Assembly: GCF_000426645.1 (NCBI RefSeq)
Contig: NZ_AUFT01000001.1
Coordinates: forward strand, 62,001-126,000
Length of the DNA: 64,000 bases
Direction: 5' to 3'
From: Nakamurella lactea DSM 19367
GTDB taxonomy: Bacteria; Actinomycetota; Actinomycetes; Mycobacteriales; Nakamurellaceae
Position numbers and translations under genes: made by a program. Positions within the stretch are counted from its first letter, which is position 1. Each line of letters opens with the position of its first letter. Shown one piece after another: positions 52,401 through 60,588 of this stretch. The notes below the pieces were generated by a model. The model searched no databases. It was not told the DNA's origin and worked only from the letters and a program-made list of their open reading frames with translations.

Positions 52401-54551
52401 CGAGATCGTGTCGCCGACCGCCGCCTGCCCGTCACCGGTAGGTGCGGTGGTCTCGTCCAGCGTCGCGGTCTTCACGATGGTGAGCTGCGGATTCGCCACG
52501 ACGGTCGGCACCACGGCCGACGCCGGTCGGCTGACCACCCGGTCGCCGGCCGGCGACCGGCCCGAGGCGGTCGCGGTGTTGATGACGAAACCGTTGCCGA
52601 CGTCCGCGGCATCGATGACGTGGTCCGTCGCCGAGCAGGTCGTGCTCTCCCCAGGCGCCAGCGTGGTGTCGGGGCAGCTGACCGTGCCCACCCTGGCGTC
52701 GGCCACCACCACCCCGGTGAGCGTGACGTTGCCGCGGTTCGTCACCGTGAAGCTGTAGCCGATGTGCTCGCCGGGATCGCCGAGTCCGGTGGTGCCGCCG
52801 GCGGTGTCCTGCAGTGTCGCGGTCTTCGTCAAGGTGATGGCCGGCATCGCGCCTGTGGTGGGTACGTCGGCGGTAGCGGGGTCGCTGACGACCGGTCCAC
52901 CGACCGGTGGTGTGCCGTGCGCGGTGGCGCTGTTGTGCACGACACCGGCATCGACGTCGGCCTGGGTGACGGTGTAGGTCGCCGTGCAGGTGGTACGGGC
53001 CAGTGGCGCCAGCGTGCTGACCGGACAGGCGACCGCGCCCACCTTCGAATCGGTGACCCCGACCGTGCTCAGCGGGACGTTGCCGGCATTGGTCACCGCG
53101 AACGAGTAGGTGACGGTCTCGCCGACATCGGCGGCGTTGTTGGCGATCACGGTGTCGTTGAGCTCGGCGGACTTGTCGATGACGATCCTGGGCTCCACGG
53201 TGATCGGGACGGTCACGCTGCTGGTCGCACTCACCTGCTCGCCGCCGGAACTGCCGGTGGCCGTCGCGGTGTTGCTGAACTCGGTGGCGGTCGCGGTGTC
53301 CGCATCGGTGAGCCGGTGGCTGCCGGTACAGGTCATGCTCGCGGTCGCGGTTCCGGCAGGGCCCAGACTGTCGGCCGGACAGGCGATGTCGGTGACCTTC
53401 GGGTCGGTGACCTTGACGTCGTTCAGCGGAACGAGCGCAGTGTTGGTGACCACGAACTGGTAGGGAACCGTGTCTCCGGCGGTGTAGGTGTCGGGCTGGG
53501 TCTGACTCCGGTCCACCTGCTTGACCAGGTTGATGCCGGGTGGCAGCGGGTCGACGGTCTCGATGGTCGGGGTGCGGATCAGGTGCACGTCGGTGCCGCC
53601 GCCGGTGGAGGCCGCGAAGCCGAACTTCCAGGTCGCCGGCGCCGGCGTCGTCATGGTGTAGCTGAGCACCGTCTGGTAGTGATCGCGAGTGCCGGTGAAG
53701 TCCATTTCGACGGTCACTGTTGGGCGAACATCGGGGCTGACGGTGATCCGCACATCGCGCCGGCTGCTGGCCAGGCTCGTCCCGCCGACTGTTCCGGGCA
53801 GGGTGGTGCCGTTGTTGGCACTGTTCACGGTGCCGGCCAGGTAGCAGTAGCCGTGGTCGCGGTCGGCCAGCATCGGGCCCCGGATCACCACGGCGTTCTT
53901 GATCAGGGTGCCGCTGGAGACCGGCGACCGTTGGTCCGCCGGGCAGCCACGGCCGCGGTTCTCGCTGTCGTTGGCGAAGTTGCCGTAGGCGTCCAGTCCG
54001 ACGCCCAGATACCCGCCGTTGACCCCCGGTACGGCATCCTTCTGGGCGTAACCCAGCGACCCTCCGAAGGCCCCGACGCCGTCCAGGTCGACCGCGCCGT
54101 CGACCAGGAAGAAGCTGATGCCGTCGGCCGGGCCGATGCCCCCTCCGCCGTACTGCCATTGGCTGAACTCGACCTGCAGGCCGGCATTTGCCGGCAGCGC
54201 CTGGTTGTAGACGATGCCGCCCTTGGCGTTCTCCGAGCGGTCGGTGTGCTGCAGCCATCCGCCCAATGCATCGTTGGCCGGCGTGCCGACACGCTTCGTG
54301 CACGGCCCGTGCGCCGATCCGCCGGGCGGCGGGTTGGTGGTGGCCGCGGTGAGGCAGGCATCGTTGAGCGGGATGATGTTCGGGTTCTCGGCGGAGGTGC
54401 CGGTGAACGACTCGTCCAGCAGCAGGGTGCCGTCCGCCGGCGCGGCGAGCGCAGCCGGCGCCACCGCGGTCGCCATCGCAGCGATCAGCACGATGCTGGC
54501 AGTGGTGGCCGCGACGCGGCGAGCCGGGATGCTGCCGAGCACCGGACGCAC
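49488..54551 (-). CDS. giant LPNTG-anchored surface protein: L-type lectin domain plus eleven DUF11-like repeats
   Basis: A 1687-residue wall-anchored protein. After the signal peptide (STASIVLIAAMATAVAPAALA-like region, residues 15-36) comes a lectin-like beta-sandwich of about 300 residues with GGGIGPADGISFFLVDG and VNGGYLGVGLDAYGNFAND, matching L-type lectin/ConA-like folds. Residues 340 to about 1640 hold eleven repeats of some 110-120 residues, each with a pattern like ITLTKTATL...GETVSYSFTVTNTGNVTL and ACPATTLAPG..TTCTATYTVT. The C-terminus has LPNTGGPFSKLTG near residue 1652, a hydrophobic helix and RRRRQLG. Sortase anchoring and an adhesive role are inferred. The GTG start follows GGAAGGAAG closely. 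Confidence 0.88.
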   Translation of the reverse strand: MRPVLGSIPARRVAATTASIVLIAAMATAVAPAALAAPADGTLLLDESFTGTSAENPNIIPLNDACLTAATTNPPPGGSAHGPCTKRVGTPANDALGGWLQHTDRSENAKGGIVYNQALPANAGLQVEFSQWQYGGGGIGPADGISFFLVDGAVDLDGVGAFGGSLGYAQKDAVPGVNGGYLGVGLDAYGNFANDSENRGRGCPADQRSPVSSGTLIKNAVVIRGPMLADRDHGYCYLAGTVNSANNGTTLPGTVGGTSLASSRRDVRITVSPDVRPTVTVEMDFTGTRDHYQTVLSYTMTTPAPATWKFGFAASTGGGTDVHLIRTPTIETVDPLPPGINLVKQVDRSQTQPDTYTAGDTVPYQFVVTNTALVPLNDVKVTDPKVTDIACPADSLGPAGTATASMTCTGSHRLTDADTATATEFSNTATATGSSGGEQVSATSSVTVPITVEPRIVIDKSAELNDTVIANNAADVGETVTYSFAVTNAGNVPLSTVGVTDSKVGAVACPVSTLAPLARTTCTATYTVTQADVDAGVVHNSATAHGTPPVGGPVVSDPATADVPTTGAMPAITLTKTATLQDTAGGTTGLGDPGEHIGYSFTVTNRGNVTLTGVVVADARVGTVSCPDTTLAPGESTTCSATDHVIDAADVGNGFVINTATASGRSPAGDRVVSRPASAVVPTVVANPQLTIVKTATLDETTAPTGDGQAAVGDTISYSYLVHNTGNVDVAGVAVADDPLGAVACGSPAPTLAPGDEVTCAATSTHTVTQADLDHGSVDNSATAHGTSGATIVVSLPDTASVPAQQQAPQVTIVKSAELHETEGDTTDGLAVTGDTVDYTFLVTNTGNVTLAAVGVSDSKVSSVSCPATALAPGADTTCTGTYSVTDADVDAGAVLNTATAHGTPPGGTDPIESAPDNAVVPALRDPGVTIEKTATLPGGATVAAVGDLVTYTFAVTNTGTVTLDPLTVTDPMFPGLTGCPATLGAGQRASCTATYTVTQADVDTGRIANTATATGSPPTGGDVTSSDDAVVPTVLQQPAIVLVKSATINDTDGAGHIDGLADLGETVSYGFTVYNTGNVTLSGVAVTDPVLGTVSCAAATLAPQANTTCSADDHTVTEADLIAGRIDNTATATGTPPSGDDVQDTDGKVVPTATPRPSIVLAKAAALDDAAGAHDGLAEVGETISYTFTVTNNGNLTVSGIAVDDPVVGAVSCTEPAGGLAPAASMTCTSDEPHTVTQADVDHGSVDNTATADAFAPGDQTPSVQSNEASASVPTVPQVASIALTKKVLVQETLLRNGIGNLGENVRWTFAVVNTGNVTLHDIAVSDATAGVVACDATTLAPGETTACHSASGHPVDEADILAGSIDNTATVTGAPPTGESVTSRPASASLPTAKIRAKLFLIKRATLDDANDNGWGDPGETISYRFLVINIGNVTIKGVHVDDTMFGGAVACTPQTLPPARTVLQIGPDQTATCGSHVHRITAADAAYGYVHNEARALGTDPNDAPVRSRPATQDVLVRAPLPPGHVELTKSVDVATAAAGDTVHYTLTLTNTGGLPVSTTVSDDLSDVLDDAAWNDDATATAGSLTFSPPELSWTGTVTSGQTVTIRYSVTVNASAGDFTLDNVARVDGGTCADSASACYTTTVLERELPNTGGPFSKLTGLALGLLLAGAALMVVGRRRRQLG

Positions 54552-54738
54552 CTTCCTTCCGTCCGGCGGCGGCCAACGGTGCGGTGACCGAGCCGTCGGT
54601 CACGATCACGGTAGGACACCGGAGAGTGACGCGCATCTGCTGATCGCAGCTGCGGCAGCCGGCGGCGCCGGCCGCGCCGATGGCGGCGCCGCGGGCGATA
54701 CCGGGAAGGTTCCGCCCCATTGAACTGTTGCGCCAAGA

Positions 54739-55578
54739 ATGCGCACCGACCTGGGAACGTACGGAGTCTGGCTGCGGACCAACGACCTCGAGGGCGCAGC
54801 CGGCCCACAGCTCGCCGCCGCCGTCGAGGAACTCGGGTTCGGCACCCTGTGGGTCGGCACCTCCCGCGGCGACGACCTGCGCCAGCAGGAGTCGCTGCTG
54901 GCCGCCACCACCAGACTGGTGGTCTCCACCGGCATCCTGAACATCTGGACCTCGCGGCCGGCCGCCACCGCCGCGTCCTATCACCGCATCGCCGGGCGCT
55001 TCCCCGACCGGTTCCAGCTGGGTGTCGGCATCGGGCATCCGGAGAACACCGCTGAGTACGCCTCCCCCTACGGCACCACGGTGACCTACCTGGACGCACT
55101 GGCGGACGCCGATGTGCCGGCCGATCGGACAGTGCTCGCCGCCCTCGGCCCCCGCGTGCTGCGGCTGGCCGGCGACCGCACCGCCGGCGCACATCCCTAC
55201 CTGACGGTGCCGGAGCACACCCGGCAGGCCCGCGAGATTCTCGGCGCCGGGCCGCTGCTCGCCCCGGAGCACAAGGTGGTCGTCGAGGTCGACCCGGATC
55301 GGGCCCGCGCGATCGGCCGGGACGCGGTCCAGTACTACCTGAGGCTGACGAACTACACGAAGATGTTGCGGCGCTTCGGTTTCACCGAAGCCGATCTGGC
55401 GGACGGCGGCAGCGACGCGCTGGTCGATGCGCTGGTGCTGCACGGCGACGCGGAGACCGTCGCCGCCGGTCTACGCCGGCATCTGGAGGCCGGCGCCGAC
55501 CACGTCGCGGTGCACCCGGTGGGCGACGTCCTGCCGACCCTGCGAGCGCTGGCCCCGCTGCTGGCCGGCGCCGCCTGA
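54739..55578 (+). CDS. LLM class (luciferase-like) F420/FMN-dependent oxidoreductase
   Basis: A 279-residue TIM-barrel oxidoreductase. Visible family stretches are GVWLRTNDLEGAAGPQLAAA, LGFGTLWVGTSRGDDL, VVSTGILNIWTSRPAATAAS and FQLGVGIGHPENTAEYASPY. In Actinomycetota most such proteins use coenzyme F420, but FMN cannot be excluded. The substrate is unknown. It is divergent from the surface-protein gene and 50 bases upstream of the MFS gene, possibly co-transcribed. Confidence 0.88.
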   Translation: MRTDLGTYGVWLRTNDLEGAAGPQLAAAVEELGFGTLWVGTSRGDDLRQQESLLAATTRLVVSTGILNIWTSRPAATAASYHRIAGRFPDRFQLGVGIGHPENTAEYASPYGTTVTYLDALADADVPADRTVLAALGPRVLRLAGDRTAGAHPYLTVPEHTRQAREILGAGPLLAPEHKVVVEVDPDRARAIGRDAVQYYLRLTNYTKMLRRFGFTEADLADGGSDALVDALVLHGDAETVAAGLRRHLEAGADHVAVHPVGDVLPTLRALAPLLAGAA

Positions 55579-55628
55579 CGCGGACCTGCCTGCCGCGGCG
55601 TCGGGGCACTGCGTCATCCTGTTCGGAG

Positions 55629-56864
55629 ATGACTGCTGCCGGCCGAACCGACCCCGCCCTGCCCCCGGCGTCCGAGCTGCGGCGGGTGCTGGTCGCGTTG
55701 TGCATCACCCAGATCACCAGCTGGGGCGTGCTGTACTACGCCTTCCCGGTGATGCTGACGGCCGTTACCAGCGACACCGGCTGGTCGAACGGAACCGCGC
55801 TCGGTGCCTTCTCGGTCGGCCTGCTGGCCTCCGCCGTTGCCGCCCCGCTGACCGGCCGGCTGATCGACCGGCACGGACCGCGGCCGGTGATGACCATCGG
55901 ATCGGTGCTCGGCGCCGGATCGCTGGTGGCGGTAGCCGGCACCCAGCAACTCGGCCTGTTCTTCGCCGCCTGGGTGCTGGTCGGGTTGGCCCAGTCCGCG
56001 GTGCTCTACCCGCCGGCGTTCGCGGCGCTGACCCGTTGGTGCGGACCCGATCGGGTCCGAGCGATCACCACCGTCACGCTGGTCGGTGGGCTGGCCAGCA
56101 CCGTATTCGCACCACTCACCGCCGGCCTGCTGCACGCCATGAGCTGGCGTCAGACCTGCCTGGTGCTGGCGATCGTGCTGGGCGCGGTGACCATCCCGCT
56201 GCACGCCTTCATGCTCACCCCGGGTTGGCATCGCGGCTCGCACCGGCACTCCCCGGCGGACCCGACCCGGCCACCCAGATCGATTGCCCGGACCGCACGG
56301 TCCCGCCCGTTCGTGCTGTTCGTGCTTGCCCTCACCCTGGCCGGTTTCGGCATGTTCGGTGCCACCCTCAACCTGATCCCGCTGCTGGCCGACCGCGGTA
56401 TCGGGACCTCGACGGCCGCGGTGATCTTCGGCCTGATCGGCGTCGGCCAGCTGCTCGGGCGGTTCTTCTACCCGGCGCTGGCCCGCAACACCCGCCCGCA
56501 GACCCGTACCGCAGCGGTCCTGGCCGCCGGGGCGGCGGCGGTCGCGGTGCTCGGGCTGCTCGGCGGCTCGGTCGGTGCCTTCGTGGTGGTCGCCATCTGC
56601 GCCGGGGCGGCCAGGGGCACCTTCACCCTGCTGCAGGCGACCGGCGTCAGCGACCGCTGGGGCACGGCGAACTTCGCCAGTCTCAACGGCATCGCCGGCG
56701 CCGCGCCGGCGGCGGCCATCGTCGGCGCCCCGGCCGGCGCCGCCTTCCTGGCCGACCGGCTCGGCAGCTACACCGCCGGTTACCTGCTGCTGGCCGGGCT
56801 GACGCTGGCCGGCGCACTCATCGCGCTCGGCACCGGCGTCGCACCCGACGAGCGCCGCGGCTGA
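55629..56864 (+). CDS. MFS transporter
   Basis: A 411-residue membrane protein with twelve predicted helices. The motif A-like loop GRLIDRHGPRPVM follows helix 2, and a charged cytosolic loop (GSHRHSPADPTRPPRSIART) separates the two halves. It resembles the monocarboxylate/oxalate-formate type of MFS proteins at ITQITSWGVLYYAFPVMLTA and LNLIPLLADRGIGTSTAAV. The substrate is not predictable. Confidence 0.9.
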   Translation: MTAAGRTDPALPPASELRRVLVALCITQITSWGVLYYAFPVMLTAVTSDTGWSNGTALGAFSVGLLASAVAAPLTGRLIDRHGPRPVMTIGSVLGAGSLVAVAGTQQLGLFFAAWVLVGLAQSAVLYPPAFAALTRWCGPDRVRAITTVTLVGGLASTVFAPLTAGLLHAMSWRQTCLVLAIVLGAVTIPLHAFMLTPGWHRGSHRHSPADPTRPPRSIARTARSRPFVLFVLALTLAGFGMFGATLNLIPLLADRGIGTSTAAVIFGLIGVGQLLGRFFYPALARNTRPQTRTAAVLAAGAAAVAVLGLLGGSVGAFVVVAICAGAARGTFTLLQATGVSDRWGTANFASLNGIAGAAPAAAIVGAPAGAAFLADRLGSYTAGYLLLAGLTLAGALIALGTGVAPDERRG

Positions 56865-56887
56865 CGGCGCTGGCAGGCTCTGCAGGC

Positions 56888-58051
56888 ATGCCGACCGCCG
56901 ACACCGCACCCGGTGCGCCAGGAGTGAGCGCCGCGACGCTGGTCCGGGTGGAGCGCGAATCGGGCGCCGTGGCCACCAGGGCGATCTCGGTGATGGACGA
57001 CCGGCTGCCCTGGTTCCGCACCCTGCCGCCCGACCAGCGGTCGTGGGTCACCCTGGTCGCGCAGGCCGGCATCTCCGGTTACGTCGGCTGGGCCACCGGC
57101 GCCTCGAGCAGCGCCCGGCTCACCGAGCAGGTGTTCGGCACCGCCCCCCGCGATCTGATGCGGTCGGTCTCGTTCCGGCGCACCGTCGAGCTGGTCCGGG
57201 TGGCGATTTCCGTTGCGGACGAACAACTCCCGATGCTGGGCAGCACCGACGCCGAGCGCGCCGCGCTGGCCGACTCACTGCTGCGGTACAGCCGGGAGAT
57301 CGCCTTCGCCGCGGCCGGTGTCTACGCGGCGGCCGCCGAGAACCGGGGCGCCTGGGACGCCAGGGTGGAGGCGGCGATCGTCGACGGGGTGGTCCGCGGA
57401 CAGCACACCGGCGAGCTGGCCTCGCAGGCGGCAACGCTGAACTGGGACGCCACCGGCCCGACCGCGGTGATCGTCGGGGCCGCACCGCCGGGCGACCCGC
57501 TGAGCGCCGTCGCCGCGGTCGCCGAATGGTCCCGCCGCCGACGCCGGGCCGCGATGGCCGGCGTACAGGGCGCCCGGCTGGTGGTGCTGCTGGCCGGCGA
57601 AGACCCGGAGCCGTCGATCGCCGAGTTGTTCGGCGACGGCCCGGTGGTCCGTGGACCGGCCGAACCGGGGCTGCGCGGCGCGGTGAATTCGGCCGCCGAG
57701 GCGCTGGCCGGGCTCGACGTGGCGACCGCGTGGCCGGCAGCGCCGCGACCGGTGGACACGGCCGAGCTGCTGGTCGAACGGGTGGTGAACGGCGACCGGC
57801 GGGCGGCGGATCGCCTGCGGCGGCTGGTGTTCGCGCCATTGGACGTCGCCGGCTCGCCGCTGTTGCAGACGCTGGACGCCTATCTGGATCACTCCGGCGC
57901 GCTGGAGCCGGCCGCTCGGGCGTTGTTCGTGCACCCGAACACGGTGCGGTACCGGCTGCACCGGGTCGCCGAGCTGACCGGCCGCGACCCCTGGTCCGCC
58001 CGCGACCAACTGGCCCTGCGAATCGCCCTGATGCTCGGCCGGCTCGGCTGA
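56888..58051 (+). CDS. PucR-type transcriptional regulator of the FAS-II cluster (Rv2242/SCO2386 type)
   Basis: A 387-residue regulator with an N-terminal sensor region (LPWFRTLPPDQRSWVTLVAQ, GISGYVGWATG) and a C-terminal PucR helix-turn-helix (ALFVHPNTVRYRLHRVAELT). It sits directly upstream of fabD on the same strand, as do Rv2242 and SCO2386; the Streptomyces protein, also named FasR, activates the fabD operon. The same function here is inferred. The ATG at 56888 is 23 bases after the MFS stop. Confidence 0.9.
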   Translation: MPTADTAPGAPGVSAATLVRVERESGAVATRAISVMDDRLPWFRTLPPDQRSWVTLVAQAGISGYVGWATGASSSARLTEQVFGTAPRDLMRSVSFRRTVELVRVAISVADEQLPMLGSTDAERAALADSLLRYSREIAFAAAGVYAAAAENRGAWDARVEAAIVDGVVRGQHTGELASQAATLNWDATGPTAVIVGAAPPGDPLSAVAAVAEWSRRRRRAAMAGVQGARLVVLLAGEDPEPSIAELFGDGPVVRGPAEPGLRGAVNSAAEALAGLDVATAWPAAPRPVDTAELLVERVVNGDRRAADRLRRLVFAPLDVAGSPLLQTLDAYLDHSGALEPAARALFVHPNTVRYRLHRVAELTGRDPWSARDQLALRIALMLGRLG

Positions 58052-58178
58052 CCCGCTGAGCCGGCTGACCCCCAGCCCGCCGATCAGCCGCCACCAGCCG
58101 CCACCCGTTTGGTCGAACCCTGGTGATTCTTTGGAGAGTCTCTACAAGCGACCCGCGGCGAGTTGGTTGCCGTCGTTA

Positions 58179-58222
58179 CCAGCACGAGACCTTGGTCGCT
58201 GGTTGACTGATCCTCGTGCTGG
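58179..58222 (+). promoter_or_regulatory. 10-bp inverted repeat whose right arm contains the fabD start codon
   Basis: CCAGCACGAG (58179-58188) and CTCGTGCTGG (58213-58222) are perfect inverted copies 24 bases apart; the GTG at 58216 lies inside the right arm. ACCAGC at 58178-58183 can alternatively pair with GCTGGT at 58198-58203. A short palindrome GAGAGTCTC lies about 50 bases upstream, near 58134-58142. Either a protein operator or an RNA fold that hides the start codon. Confidence 0.5.
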
Positions 58223-59136
58223 CGATCGTCGCTCCCGGACAGGGAGCCCAAAAACCCGGAATGCTCACCCCGTGGCTGGAGCTACCCGGCGTGGCGGAAT
58301 CGCTCGCCCGGTTCTCCGCCGCCGCCGAGCTGGATCTGCACCGGCTGGGCACCGAGGCGGATGCCGAGGAGATCAAGGACACCGCGATCACCCAGCCGCT
58401 GGTGGTCGCCGCCGCACTGCTGGCCGCCGAGCTGCTGCCGATTCCGGCCAACGGCGTCACCGCCGGGCATTCGATCGGTGAGCTCGCGGCCGCCGCCGTC
58501 GCCGGCGTCATCGACGCCGAGCAGGCGGTCGGGCTGTCGGCCCTGCGGGGCCGGGCGATGCGGGAGGCCTGCGCGCTGGTGCCGACCTCGATGGCCGCCT
58601 GCATGAACCCGGACATCGAGCTCATCCTGGCCGCGCTGGCCGAGCGGAACCTGGTGGGCGCCAACGTGAACGGCGCCGGACAGGTGGTCGCGGCCGGCGC
58701 CACCGCCGACATCGCGGCCCTGGCCGGGCATCCGCCGGAGAAGATCCGCGTCATCCCGCTGCAGGTGGCCGGCGCGTTCCACACCGACTACATGGGGCCG
58801 GCCCGGACCGCGCTCGCCCCGGCCATCGCCGCCGCCTCGCCGGCCGATCCGACCTGGCAGCTGCTCACCAACCGGGACGGCAGCGTCATCGGTTCGGGTC
58901 GTGACTACCTGGACCTGGTGCTGGGTCAGATCACTTCACCGGTGCGCTGGGACCGGTGCATGGCGTCGCTGACGGAGCTCGGCGTCACCGGAGTCCTTGA
59001 GCTGCCGCCGGCCGGCACCCTGGTCGGCCTGATCAAGCGCGACCGCAAAGACATCGCCACCCTGGCGCTGAAGTCCCCCGCAGACCTGGACGCCGCCCGG
59101 GCGTTCATCGCCGACCACGCCGGAGCCGCCGCATGA
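58216..59136 (+). CDS. fabD: malonyl-CoA:ACP transacylase
   Basis: Loads malonyl units from CoA to ACP for fatty-acid elongation. The 306-residue protein starts LAIVAPGQGAQKPGML and has the nucleophile GHSIGE (Ser86), the malonate-binding Arg in LRGRAMREAC and the late AFHTDYM. GTG 58216 is the start expected from homologues, but no ribosome-binding site is visible and the codon lies in an inverted repeat. The stop overlaps the fabH start (ATGA). Confidence 0.97.
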   Translation: MLAIVAPGQGAQKPGMLTPWLELPGVAESLARFSAAAELDLHRLGTEADAEEIKDTAITQPLVVAAALLAAELLPIPANGVTAGHSIGELAAAAVAGVIDAEQAVGLSALRGRAMREACALVPTSMAACMNPDIELILAALAERNLVGANVNGAGQVVAAGATADIAALAGHPPEKIRVIPLQVAGAFHTDYMGPARTALAPAIAAASPADPTWQLLTNRDGSVIGSGRDYLDLVLGQITSPVRWDRCMASLTELGVTGVLELPPAGTLVGLIKRDRKDIATLALKSPADLDAARAFIADHAGAAA

Positions 59137-60113
59137 GCGCATCGATCACCCTGCCGGAGCATCCGGCCGCCACCCGCATCGCCGGCCTTGGTCACTTCCG
59201 ACCGGAGCGGGTCGTCACCAACGACGAGCTGGCGAAGACCATCGACACCAACGACGAGTGGATCCGCACCCGGGTCGGCATCGCCGAACGGCACTTCGCG
59301 GCCGAATCGGACACCGTCGCCTCGATGGGTGCCGCGGCCGGGCGGCTGGCGATCGCCGACGCCGGCCTCACCTCCGCCGACATCGACCTGGTGATCGTCG
59401 CCACCTGCACGCTGCCCACCCCGATCCCACACGCCGCCACCAAGGTCGCCTCGCTGCTGGACATCCAGGCTCCGGGCGCCTTCGACATCAACGCCGCCTG
59501 CGCCGGCTTCTGCTACGGGCTGTCGACCGCATCGGCGCTGATCAGGGCCGGCGAGGCGCGCAACGTGCTGCTGGTCGGCTCGGAGAAGCTCACCGACTGG
59601 ATCGACCCGGCCGACCGGGCGAACGCGATCATCTTCGCCGACGGCGCCGCCGCCGTGGTGGTGACCGGCGCCGAGACGGCCGAGATCGGGCCGGTGGCGT
59701 GGGGCTGCGCGATCGATCACACCGAGACCATCTACATCAAGGATCGCGAGTCGTTCATCTACCAGGAGGGCCAGACGGTCTTCCGGTGGGCGACCAGCGC
59801 GATCGCACCGGTGGCCATCGAGGCCGCCCGCCGTGCCGGGGTCGAGCTCTCCGACATCGACGTCTTCGCCTCGCACCAGGCCAACCTGCGGATCGTCGAG
59901 TCGATCGCCAAGAAGCTGATCGCCGCCGGCGCCAGCCCGGACATCACCATCGCCAAGGACATCGTGACCACCGGCAACACGTCCTCGGCCTCGATCCCGA
60001 TCGCGCTGGACCGGATGCGGCAGGCCGGCGAGGTGCGCTCCGGCGACCTGGTGCTGGCCGTCGGATTCGGTGCCGGACTCACCTTCGGCTCGCAGGTGTT
60101 CCGCTGCCCGTAG
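59133..60113 (+). CDS. fabH: beta-ketoacyl-ACP synthase III
   Basis: Starts fatty-acid chains by condensing an acyl-CoA with malonyl-ACP. The 326-residue protein has the catalytic Cys123 (DINAACAGFCYGL), His248 (FASHQANLRI) and Asn282 (TTGNTSSAS). Acyl-CoA primers for branched chains are common in Actinomycetota but specificity cannot be read here. It is coupled to fabD. Confidence 0.97.
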   Translation: MSASITLPEHPAATRIAGLGHFRPERVVTNDELAKTIDTNDEWIRTRVGIAERHFAAESDTVASMGAAAGRLAIADAGLTSADIDLVIVATCTLPTPIPHAATKVASLLDIQAPGAFDINAACAGFCYGLSTASALIRAGEARNVLLVGSEKLTDWIDPADRANAIIFADGAAAVVVTGAETAEIGPVAWGCAIDHTETIYIKDRESFIYQEGQTVFRWATSAIAPVAIEAARRAGVELSDIDVFASHQANLRIVESIAKKLIAAGASPDITIAKDIVTTGNTSSASIPIALDRMRQAGEVRSGDLVLAVGFGAGLTFGSQVFRCP

Positions 60114-60209
60114 CGGGGCATCATGACGCAGACGGCGCGGTCGGGCAGAATCGCGCCGAAGCCGCCGCACCGGAAGACCGGCGCGGCACCACCACCGAGA
60201 GGAACAACA

Positions 60210-60452
60210 GTGAGCAACGAGGACATCCTGGCCGGACTCGGCGAGATCGTCGAAGAGGTCGCCGGAGTGCCCGCGGCCGACGTGACCGCCGACAAGTCGT
60301 TCACCGACGACCTGGACATCGACTCGCTGTCGATGGTCGAGATCGCCGTTCAGGCCGAGGACAAGTTCGGCGTGAAGATCCCGGACGACGAGCTGGCCAA
60401 CCTGAAGACGGTGCAGGACGCCGTCAGCTACATCGAACGCAACAAGGCCTGA
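60210..60452 (+). CDS. acpP: acyl carrier protein
   Basis: An 80-residue acidic carrier. The 4'-phosphopantetheine serine is Ser39 in DLDIDSLSMVE. GTG 60210 is preceded by GAGAGGA at seven bases; a longer in-frame ATG at 60123 adds a Pro/Arg-rich segment not found in ACPs. A 14-bp inverted repeat follows the stop. Confidence 0.96.
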   Translation: MSNEDILAGLGEIVEEVAGVPAADVTADKSFTDDLDIDSLSMVEIAVQAEDKFGVKIPDDELANLKTVQDAVSYIERNKA

Positions 60453-60463
60453 CCCGCCTCGCG

Positions 60464-60527
60464 GGACCGGCGTCCTGACCGGCCGTTCGCCGTTCGTCAG
60501 CGGAACTGACATCCAGGACGCCGGTCC
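60464..60527 (+). terminator. 14-bp perfect inverted repeat between acpP and fabF
   Basis: GGACCGGCGTCCTG (60464-60477) and CAGGACGCCGGTCC (60514-60527) flank a 36-base loop. No U-run follows. Likely a partial terminator or mRNA-stability element that raises acpP over fabF within one operon. Confidence 0.6.
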
Positions 60528-60588
60528 GCGCAGCGGGCCGCCCACCGGGCTGCCCGGAAGCGCGTCACCAACAAGGAGCACATCGCAC

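Noticed and set aside
51027-54587. 1186-codon open frame on the plus strand opposite the giant surface-protein gene
   Set aside because: It has no recognisable domain and is Gly/Arg/Val/Asp-rich in the way high-GC antisense frames are; the minus-strand frame has a signal peptide, repeats and LPNTG anchor.
52432-55443. 1003-codon minus-strand frame overlapping the surface-protein start
   Set aside because: Arg/His/Gln-rich low-complexity translation, a frame-shifted shadow of the DUF11 repeats and of the antisense of the LLM gene.
49000-58100. Mobile element or genomic island carrying the surface-protein region
   Set aside because: No transposase, integrase, flanking direct repeats or change in base composition was seen; tRNA genes at 39058 and 44783 are not next to it.
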